Below are positions 1 to 8,883 of a stretch of DNA of 22,042 nt, one piece after another. The notes under the pieces were generated by a model. It was not told the origin of the DNA. It saw nothing but the letters and a program-made list of their open reading frames with translations, and made no database searches. This DNA comes from Amanita rubescens. Lineage: Eukaryota > Basidiomycota > Agaricomycetes > Agaricales > Amanitaceae. Numbering within the stretch: position 1 is the stretch's first letter; each line of letters opens with the position of its first letter. Location: contig WION01000739.1 in the NCBI GenBank assembly GCA_015039365.1, positions 1 to 22,042 of the forward strand. The letters run 5' to 3'. A program made the position numbers and the translations under genes.

Positions 1-926
1 TCCATATTGATGAATTCGGTAGGCTCGACAGGAACCTTTTTGACAACGGACAAGACGGCGCCGAGGAGTGCTCGAAAGGGCACTGATGAGTCATCGATGC
101 TGATCATTGGTGAGTAGGCAAGGAAAGGGTGGTGATCGTCCCTCACAAGGCGGCACACAATCCAGTAATTGTGGCAGGTAATAAAGAGCCATTCCATTCG
201 TCTTAGACCCAAATGCAATGCAGCCTACATGAATTTCTTAAACGCCAGCGTTGTAGGTGACGAAGATAGCGTACTCACCTTTGTAAGCATTTTCGGCGCC
301 AAAGTTTGATGGCGAGCCCACGTCAACTCGATACCATTCTGCGGTAACGACCCGCCAACACTATTTATAACCGATGGGGATTTTGCCTCAAGGAGACCCC
401 CGTCCTCGCCGTCCACTTTTAAAACATAGTCAACCCTGGAGCTCCCTCTGTCCGCCACTTGTTCTGTTTTTACCACCAAGCTGTATCGACCATATATCCA
501 CAAGCAGTCGTCTAAAGCTTGGAGGACGCCTTTGGTCAACAAAACCCGACTCTGTTCCAAAGATCAGCCCGAATTGCTGGGCCTCGAATGAAGAGTTAAA
601 ACACTTACGTGGCTTTCGCTTGGATTCTCTCTCCAATCGGACACTTCTCGGCCAAACGGGCCGAGCTGTATCCTAGGTGAAAACCGCGATAAGAGTTGGT
701 TTTCGGCATCCGCTGCCAAAAGGGTGTCTCCGAGGATGTTCTCGAGAGTATTACAAAGTTTCTCAACAAGGGTATTGTCTCGCACAGCGTGGTTGGCTTT
801 CCACTCCCTCTCGAGCAACGGGACTTCAACTAGAGATATGTCTGTGCTGACGACAGATAGACTTTCGTTAGGTTGAGGGGATGGGAACGTCGCATGTTCC
901 ACCAGAAAATTGTGCAGGTTGGACAT
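1..926 (-). CDS. PD-(D/E)XK nuclease-like protein, partial (3' end off window)
   Basis: Three phase-0 exons read on the minus strand: 926-609, 551-279 and 224-1, separated by introns of 57 and 54 nt with GTAAGT/GTGAGT donors and CAG/TAG acceptors. The start at 926 is the first Met of an open 106-residue exon. Exon 2 carries Asp147 in a beta-strand-like RVDYVLKV segment and Glu161-Ala-Lys163 in GLLEAKSP, a spacing that fits the D...ExK core of PD-(D/E)XK nuclease folds. Exon 3 contains WLFITCHNYWIVCRL and a FLAYSPMISI stretch, which I recall from uncharacterised Agaricomycete proteins. The reading frame is still open at position 1, so the C-terminus is missing. Nuclease activity is an inference from the motif only. 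No partner gene is adjacent: a stretch with no convincing gene lies upstream of its start. Confidence 0.75.
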
Positions 927-3884
927 GATCGCGGTGCTGCTACCAACACATGATTAGTCATCACCCCGTAATCTTAAGACTATGCATGGCACGGTCGTCT
1001 TAGACTTTCCCAAGCTTGGGTTTTTGGGTAGTTATTAATCATTAGTCTAAGCCTACACAAATAATAGTAGTCCAACTCGCTCGATAGTCTTAGCCTGGTA
1101 TGATAGCATTTTGTTTTGTGCGATACATTAGGAGTTTCCCGCAGACACCAATTCCCGAAGAGGCAGGGGTTTACCGTCGGGAGAACCCATTCCTGAGCTA
1201 CGGAGAATGGCGCGTGTAATGACTGCGGGTTCACAGGCCGGCCAACGGGTACAGGCACTCCTGCAGATTACCGGTAAGTGGCAGGTGGTCCGCTCTTTAT
1301 CCTTCGCAGTACGCTCACAATCCAAGGGGGCATTTCGCTTGAACACAAACCCTGCAAGGCTATCGATACCGTCACAATTTCCCGCGTGTGGGTTTGAAGA
1401 GGTACTAGCAGAAGATGTTCGGCACTCCCAAAGCTGAATTTTCCTGGCCGCCATGCGATGAGAATCTCATTGCTAACCTAGGCAATGGACGCTGGAGATT
1501 GTGCGTAGCCGGGTATGTGAGCTGAAGAGCGACGCCTCGAATCGTGCGTTGGAGTAGTGTGGAAGTTGTCAAAGTCTACATCTTGTCTGAAGTTGGATAG
1601 AAAGTTCGCGTATTGATATGTGTATGTAGCTTTTGAGCTTTAAGCTTCAGTGGCAACTACTCCTCGAAGTTCGAATCAAATGTTCAAAAAAAGAAGACAC
1701 GCTACGCGTTCGCATGCGTCACGTCACGGTGTCGAGATGGACGACCGTTCGGCGACTCGGAGGGCCACGTCGGCTTTACTGAACTAGTATGGGTCCGAGT
1801 CGTCGCAAAATCCTGTCGTATGTAAGTGGTACATTTGACCTTCCAAGCTGGGAGGAAATCACCATTGAGCTGAACTCCCACCCAGAACCTGAGCCTATAA
1901 TATGCCTCACGTCAGGGCACTCGTACGCATGTACAGATGTTTGCCTAAGCTGCACATATGAGACACTGAGGCGCGGTGTAAGTGTTATCTGGAAATCTAA
2001 AACGTTTTGATCACACTGGACAGACGCTAAGGAAACGATTATCCCGTGTTCGGAGTTCCGTTTTTCGTGAGTCGTCTGCATAGGGGAGGAAGTCATAAGG
2101 CTTGTACCGAACGCGAGTGATTTATTGAAGCGTACCCTTTCACATGACTCGGGTTTTGCAATATGCAGGTCGGTATTTCACCTTTAGCACAAACGGCGAC
2201 GTCTGGGTCTTCACAATGGCCACATGCTACTAGTCATGGTCGTATTTTTTTAATAACCGCGTAGGCTGTGCTCGTGCACGGGTCAAGACATCATACGCGC
2301 CACGTAGTCTAAACTTACGGACAACGTTCTGGCTTTCGATATCATGGCAAATGGTTGGGTCAATGTATCGTAGGTAATCCAGTACATCGATTTTCCCTTC
2401 CGCCATGTTTCCTAGATTGAGCGATTTTAGGAACAAGAGACAACGTGTATCCTGATAAATGGAGAACACCCACGTTCAATGGTTATGGCCATCCTTCATG
2501 GGCGTCTGGTTAGTGCTGACTTTTATGTCGAGATTTTGACTGATACGTACTAAAGCTCACCCACCACCTAGCCATGGATGCGGCGACTAAATATTTGGTG
2601 CCTTCCACGAGATTACGTATCTACTGGTCATTTTATGCCTGGCGGGCGGGAATATGGAAAACGCATACGGGCTTGCGGTAGCCAGTAAGTAGGACACGCT
2701 GCAGCAGCCGTCCAGCGGCCACAAGAAGGGTCTTCAAAATAATTGACCTCGTGGTAAACCTGGACGGATGGAATCGTGGTCTATGATTGGTTCAGCGTGT
2801 ACGTGCGTATTCGGTTTGTGCTCAGCCTTGTTACGTTAAATGACTTGTCAAGGCTCCTTGATTCATGTGATGATCATGATTGTGGCTATATGCTTGGTAT
2901 CGCAGTTTCAAATGGTGCAAGAGGACTGGTGCCCTTATGTGTAGGTCACATGTACCCCACGAGAAAAACCCTGGAAAACGCCTCCCCATAGCATATGCCT
3001 TTGTTGATAAGCTCAGAGGATTTCAGAACGGAGCTAATGCGAATAGCGCTAAAAGCAATTCGGCCTAAATTCTTTCACCAAATAATAGATGATCAATTTC
3101 TCCTAGAATACAGGAAGCGTAAATAACCAGCCAAATTTGCCTATTGACATGACTATTACCCTCGGTGAAAATATATCTTCCAGGGTGGGAGTCGGCGCCT
3201 CTATACAGGTAAATGCATCGGCGAGATCCCGCTAGATAACGTAGTCCAGGCCGTCAGAACTTGTCCGACGAGTGCAGGGCCGGATATGCTGCCGCTAGCA
3301 CCATCCAATAATATTACAACTGCTGTACCGTTTGTGGAGGCACTAACGTAAAACCGAATAGTTGAGTCGTGTGCCATGCATTTCCTGCGTCATATTACTT
3401 TGCATATTCGTCGAATGACCGCCAGTTAGACATTTCCAGATTCAGATCTCCTACAATACAACACGTCGTCGTGGTGCATCAGAATAACACTAGATAATTT
3501 AGGAAAAAAATTACACATTGTAGGTCCGTTGCCTGAGGAACTAGTAATGGGGAATTAATAAAATCGTTTTCCTAACGGAAAGATTCTGTGTTTGAATCTG
3601 CTGCCAAAAAAGGCAAACCTCATTTGCGGCCGTGAGAGAGTCTTCATTTGCCACCAGGGAAGGCTGGTTATGGTAACAAGCCATTGGGTGATTGGCCAAT
3701 CAAATGCAAATCAGCATCCACTGAAACATGCCGGCGATTTACAATCCAAACGTTGCCGCAGCGTTCAAGGAGGGAAATAATAAGGGCTGGCGCAAGGTTG
3801 AGAATGCATCAGTGTTCCACAACCTTCTTGTCTGACGGTAACAAGCTAAATTTCGGCGACGGGACGTGGGGCCAAAGCGGATCT
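927..3884. other. Long stretch without a convincing gene
   Basis: About 3 kb between the minus-strand gene start and the next possible exon. Only short open frames of about 60-110 codons occur, and none shows a recognisable domain, biased composition or phase-compatible splice chain. The segment from about 3000 to 3560 is AT-richer with several poly-A/T runs. I saw no terminal repeats, target-site duplication or transposase/reverse-transcriptase motifs, so there is no evidence for a mobile element. It may hold the minus-strand gene's promoter immediately above 927. Confidence 0.5.
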
Positions 3885-4567
3885 AAAGATCGGTGTTTGC
3901 ATCTGCTCAGAATCTCAATGGACGGTTCCAGGGCATGGAATTCATTGAATCGAACGGTTTTATCTGGAATATTGTAGCCAGGGACGGCCCCGGGCCGAAC
4001 GAGATTCCTACCAAGTCGTCGTATGAAGGACCTCGTCTCGACCTCAGCTGGGCAGAGAAGATGTATTCGGGGTGGTCGGGTATCAAGAACACCACCGTAG
4101 TAGCAGTACGAACAGCCCTTTCCACGCCCCAAACAGTACGTTTCTTATTTTTGGCTTATACTGCTCGTGGAACCGCTCAGCTAGCGCCAGGCCCTCATTT
4201 TTTCGTTGTTGCCAATGAGATCCCATATTTCCGTCAGGAGGCTCAAATAAGGTCAGGTTAGCTGGCGATGTAGGAGACTTGGGGGTGGCGAGTCGACCAA
4301 CTGCTACAATGGACCATCCATCTGTTCCATGCGTTCGAATGGGTGACCTGCTCAAGAGCGGCGTTCTGTCGGTAGAAATCCCGGCTCGCCGGATCCCCGT
4401 CTATGTATGGCGGAACGTGCAGTCGTATCCAACAGAGTGCCTGCCCACGCTGTTGCATCGAAACAACCTGTATTTCACTTTGTAGAACCAGGAAGAACAA
4501 CAGCGTTGTTCTCCGAAGCTCAAGGACGAGAGAAAGCCGCACGCCGGATGCGCCGAGTGCTGCAGTA
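3885..4567 (+). CDS. Possible multi-exon gene of unknown function (approximate limits)
   Basis: Three plus-strand blocks look coding and can be joined in phase. About 3885-4135 contains GMEFIESNGFIWNIVARDG and ends at a GTACGT donor. 4181-4251 encodes FFVVANEIPYFRQEAQIR. 4376-4567 encodes VFHFVEPGRTTALFSEAQGR and then a basic KAARRMRRVLQ stretch. The first intron (4136-4180, 45 nt) is well supported. The second (about 4252-4375) is longer than usual and may hide a further exon, since an open frame with MDHPSVPCVRMGDLLKSGVL lies inside it. The 3' end is either the TAA at 4565-4567 or a GTAAGT donor overlapping it. No start codon could be placed upstream. I do not recognise a family, and the whole could be a decayed gene. 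Confidence 0.35.
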
Positions 4568-5773
4568 AGTCCATACCGCATTATTTTTTTTCTGGTGGCC
4601 TAACCCGTTTACGTGGCCATGCGGTGTTCCAAATACCACCAAAAACTTCTTTCACGCGTTTCGCGTCCACCATACACTGCGCAACATGACTAGTCATCTT
4701 CACGTCTGAGGGAAAATCGCGGGCACAGGCTTTCGGCGACCGGTTGCGAAAGGAATCTCCCAAACGCGGGAAAAGCCGACCACGAGCTCCTCGTTGAGGC
4801 CACCTATAATAGTAGACCATTCGAGTATCTAGGGTCTCGACCACCATCGCGGCACGCTCAATCCCGCGAAGTTGGAGTGGCATACAACGTATGGAGATGT
4901 AAATCGAGGGTTGCACTCGCCACGAGGTTCCCAAGGGCTATGTCAAGAATAGTATAAAACGACGCGAATAACGCATTGGTGATGGAATAAGAGACCAGAC
5001 GTGAGCGTGATGATCTGGAGAGGGTCCGAGAAACACAGGGTTGCAAAATGGGAAAAAGGGCTGCATAGGAACCCTTTGTCAGCGGGTCGTGTGTCGTCTG
5101 GGCTTGAAAAAATAGGTCGCTAGTTCGATGAGGTCCCACCGTGTGGAAAAAAAGCTGTTTTTTTTTCGCGTCGGGGGTTTATTTTTTACTGCTTGAAATG
5201 GGGCAGCGAGCGGCTGGCCAATCGATAGATCTCAGACGTATATGTTTTTTTTTCTGCGGAGTTAGAGAGAGGCTGCGCTATATACCGCAATATGCGCAGA
5301 CGAGGTCATGAGGGGGATGTTTATTATGGGCGCGTGTATATGTTGCCGGTGTGGTGCCCTATGTGATGCTGTGTATCCGGATGTAACCAGATAGGTGTGA
5401 ACGACATATCCTTGAAATGGAAAAGAATATGTTGTTAATCTGAGAATCGGGGTTTGCGGTACCACTAAAAAGGTAAGATGTCAACATCAATCAATGTCTG
5501 TCGGGGTTTATACATCGTCGCCTTCTTTCTCCCTTTCCTGGCCTACACGTAACGACCTATTATATTTTCCGGTTTTGTCGTCTGGGTCCATATTTTTGTT
5601 TGTCCGCACCAAAAATCTGTGTTGCTAGCTTAAACAACAAGGAGGACTCAGCACAGCGAATTAGGCTGGGTGCAGAGAGCGGCACGAACCTAAGGCCAAA
5701 AGTGGAGATTCGACCGGCACGCGGAGGCGGGGAACCTGTAACGAACGGCTAGCACGTGTGGATTTTCTCCAAC
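4568..5773. other. Mostly non-coding stretch upstream of the zinc-module gene
   Basis: About 1.2 kb. Poly-T tracts occur near 5157-5165 and 5245-5253. Minus-strand open frames at 5139-4858 and 4934-4581 overlap each other in different frames; the second contains SDVKMTSHVAQCMVDAKRVK and could be an exon remnant, but I found no convincing splice chain or family. The segment from about 5470 onward probably contains promoter sequence of the plus-strand gene starting at 5860. Confidence 0.4.
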
Positions 5774-5780
5774 TATTTAA
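5774..5780 (+). promoter_or_regulatory. TATA-like box upstream of the zinc-module gene
   Basis: The sequence TATTTAA lies 80 nt before the chosen ATG at 5860. A short direct repeat of CTCGAAA follows at about 5827-5841 in the presumed 5' leader. The distance fits a fungal core promoter. Assignment is by position and sequence only. Confidence 0.4.
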
Positions 5781-5859
5781 GGGCCTGAGTCCCAGCCCCC
5801 CGGAAAAAAATCAGAACCTCTGTAGCTCGAAACTCGAAACTCGCCTTACCGCCCTCGTC

Positions 5860-7512
5860 ATGTTCATCTCTCGCACCACGCGCGCCATATCCCAGATTCC
5901 TGGAGTGAGCACGTTCCGCTCGCTCATCCAACAGGACCCTCCTCCCGAAGATCGGAAGATCAGCATGGCCCCGTGTAGTTCATGCAAGAAAGTGTTCGAG
6001 TTTCCCCAGTGCACCCCATGGCACGAGATTGAACGGATCATCGAAGAGCACTGTTTGGGCTGCGACAAGAAGAGGTACGATTCTCTTGACCGGGTCTTAC
6101 TCTCGTACAGAAGAACTCGCCTGACCGTTGTCTGTACAGAGCCACTGCTAGCGCCAACGCCAAGAAGCGGTGGGCCAAGGAGAAGCAGCGCCGTTTAGCT
6201 GCCCATCCGGAGCCACCGCAGACGGCGGATATCAACATCAAGCAGAAGCGAAGAGCAAGAGCGGAGGAGAAGGCGAAGACTTCGACCAAGACCTGTCGCA
6301 CGCTACAGGAAAGGAAGGTCCTGCTTGAAGAGGACCCGTGGACTGTCACGGAGACGCTTGACCCGAAGCAAGTCGAGTGCGTCGCGTGTGGCCATTGGAT
6401 CGGGCTGGACAAACGTCGTTTGTATTACCCCGGATTGTGGTTCAAGCATAAAGAGAGGTGCACCGGGATTGACCAGCGTTTTGTTAGGGGAGACGTCATG
6501 GTATCGTACTTGTTCATTGCTAGAGTCTTTATAGTGTTGCTGACCTCTCGTTTCTCCCTGTTGGGGTGGCAGCTTCGGCCTATAATTCGACGACGCTTTA
6601 TGTTGCAAGTGAATCCTCCGCATAAGGCATTCCATGATCCTGACGCGTATTTCCCTAAACTTAGCCTTCAGATGAGAAGAAGAAGGCTCCGGTACGGAGT
6701 GTTGAAAGGTTATGCTAGTACTAGCAGAGTTTTACTACGACGAGTCAAAGTGGCGGCTGCTTCCTTGGCCGAGCATCCTAAAGAGAAGGACGATGACAAG
6801 GCGCGTGAAGTTGGTTAGTATTCTGATTGTTGAGGATTCCTCGGTTGGCTGATGGGTCCTTTCAGTTGCTCGCGTAGTCGAAGAGAGTGTGACGTGCAAT
6901 GGTAGTTCTGAGGCTGAAGCTGTTCCGCCCACCAAAACTTCGTCATCAACGTGGTGGACCACCGTTTTGGGCCCAGGCACGGGGGAAAGCCAGCCTATTG
7001 CGGGTAGTCACGTTGGATCTCCTACCGCGCATCAGGAGAGACTGAGGGTGGAGCATGGTTCTACTTGCAGGCTGAAGGAAAGTCCGGTGGAAGAAACCGC
7101 GTTCGACGAGAAACCATAGAGTATGATCAACTGAAGGCGAGCTGTGATCACGTTCAGAGCAGCCGAGACCGAGACTTTCGCATTCTTGGACGCAGTAGCC
7201 AACCCACTTTCCGGGTGTCTTGTGGTTCGACCTCTTTTGCGAGCAGTGGCCACTGGAAAGTTCGCGGAGACGTTCGGAAGACATGAATACTATGGCACTT
7301 ACGCGTCAGAAATGAATCTTAGCAGTCCTCTTGCCAACATCAGCGTCCTCAGTGGACGCGCATCGCCTGTTCAACCCTCCATGTACTCGCCCAGCCCTGT
7401 GGTGCAGAACCGGTACAGTTTCAACTATGCCAGCTCAAGCCCCCGTCCCGAATCTCGACCAATTTCCGGGTATGTCCCTCGTGCGCTTGAGTTTGGGTAT
7501 TATTTGCCATGA
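5860..7512 (+). CDS. Protein with two CxxC...H...C zinc-binding modules (3' half uncertain)
   Basis: Exon 1 is 5860-6074. A 65-nt intron (6075-6139, GTACGA...TACAG) follows, and exon 2 starts at 6140 in phase 2. The first module has Cys39-x2-Cys42, then His64-Cys65 and Cys68. A basic, Ala/Lys/Arg-rich linker follows. The second module has Cys152-x2-Cys155 and ends in LWFKH(175)KERC(179), with the segment LDKRRLYYPGLW between, a pattern I recall from uncharacterised Agaricomycete proteins. These look like paired zinc ribbons or knuckles, possibly nucleic-acid binding; that is inference. Downstream of about 6465 I could not fix all introns. Likely coding pieces are about 6750-6815, 6866-7116 (after an intron ending CTTTCAG at 6865) and a Ser/Pro-rich end that stops at 7512. 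The gene end could lie elsewhere. Confidence 0.65.
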
Positions 7513-7809
7513 TGGATGGAAGAAATGAATAAGTAACGACAAGGTAACGTATAACTTGGATTCACAACACTCTTATTCCGTTACTAGTCTACATTTGAAT
7601 GGTTTTTCTTTTACTCTACGTATCTGTATTTCTGTTGTTATAATGTCGATTTTGTGTCGCGTAGTTGTCCACCAATAAGAGACGGAATTACGTAATCCCG
7701 GCGATTAGTCAGCCGGGTTCCGACAGACTCGCCCAATCTGAGATCTATCCGGGCACCACAGGCGCAGCAGGCAGCGAACCTGCTAGAGTAATCTTTACAT
7801 TCGACCACC
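7513..7809. other. Intergenic, likely terminator and GLTP promoter region
   Basis: About 300 bp, T-rich near 7600-7660. It separates the presumed end of the zinc-module gene from the GLTP start codon. No clear TATA box or gene was seen. Confidence 0.4.
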
Positions 7810-8687
7810 ATGGCCCCGTTTTTCGAAACTGCAAAGGTATTCTCCTGTCATTGCTCAAACTTGTTTGGCAGCTAACTAGACCATTTTTGCGCTCACAAGT
7901 CCTTTGCCGATGTTCAAGTCACTGAAAAAGGTGTCAATACCCAAGATTTCATGGCAGCGTCCGATGCACTTCTCCATCTCTTTGGTTCGTGACTTCGCCA
8001 TGTTCTTTACACCCATCACTGAGACGCTATAGACATGATGGGTTCCAGTGTGTTCTCCTTTGTGCAAGCAGATCTCAAGAACAACCTTGATGTAAGCGCC
8101 GGGTACCTGATGAAACAACATTCTTTTTGATCCATGGGACCAGGGAGTCAGACAACGTTGGGAGAGCCACCGCGACGAATCTCAAACACTAGAAGCGCTC
8201 GTTCGAAGTGAGGCAGAGGAGCCCCACAGACATGCCATTCCGTGCCTCGTCCGATTCGTTCGGTACGCTTAGATTCATCCATAGGCGAAACTTGCTCATC
8301 TTATCCCCGTCGCCCACAGTGGACTCGCTTTTACCTGCAAGGCTCTACAAAACATGCAAAACGACCCTGACGTGGAACTATACATTTGCTTCAAACGCTC
8401 TTACGATGAAATTCTATGGCACCACCACTCGTTTGTCGTTCGTTCGATCGTTTCAGTGAGTTTACCACTGTTTGGCTTTGTCCGATGCCGTTGGTTGCTC
8501 ACACTTTTTTCAATAGGTCGCGATGCGTGCGGTGCCGAGACGACGCGATTTCTACTCGCGTCTCGCTGAAGGTGGCTCAACAGCAAAATTAGACGCTTTG
8601 CTCGTCAAATGGCTGAGCGGACTTGAAGTCTTGGTCAGCCATTTGCGCGGTTTCCTAGAAGGAGGAGGATACGGACGAGTTGTTTAA
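7810..8687 (+). CDS. Glycolipid transfer protein (GLTP/HET-C2 family)
   Basis: Six exons join cleanly: 7810-7836, 7900-7984, 8033-8091, 8144-8262, 8320-8455 and 8517-8687, giving 198 residues with all phases matched and introns of 48-63 nt. The product reads as a full GLTP domain: an N-terminal FFETAKSFADV helix, GSSVFSFVQADLKNNLDGVR, VRGLAFTCKALQ, SYDEILWHHHSFVVR and a VAMRAVPRRRDFY helix. GLTPs are cytosolic all-helical proteins that move glycosphingolipids such as glucosylceramide between membranes; the Podospora homologue HET-C2 takes part in heterokaryon incompatibility. Of the headgroup-binding residues known in human GLTP, Asp48, Asn52 and His140 have clear counterparts. By my alignment Lys55 is Gly and Trp96 is Arg. 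The start lies in a short first exon (MAPFFETAK). The domain call is firm; ligand specificity is open. Confidence 0.95.
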
Positions 8688-8883
8688 GGATCCTCCCATA
8701 TCACCCTTTATTCTGTTGTGTTTTTTTCTTCTTACTTTTAGACTTTATTTACTATACAGGTTCATCGTATAAACGCGGGGTTCTTTGATCATCATGTATG
8801 TGTATACTACAATCGCGCAATAACTATTTTGTTTTTTTGTGACGCAATTGTGACGCGTGAACGGAGGCGATTCTTCTTTCTCC

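Noticed and set aside
1128..1454. Minus-strand open frame of 108 codons
   Set aside because: No domain, no splice partners and unremarkable composition; probably chance.
2230..2469. Minus-strand open frame of 79 codons
   Set aside because: Too short and isolated; no recognisable motif or supporting exon.
927..3884. Transposon or LTR remnant
   Set aside because: Looked for terminal repeats, target duplications and reverse transcriptase or transposase motifs; none seen by eye.
4581..5139. Overlapping minus-strand open frames that could be a small gene
   Set aside because: Two different frames without a convincing splice site between them and no family recognised; mentioned only as a possibility.
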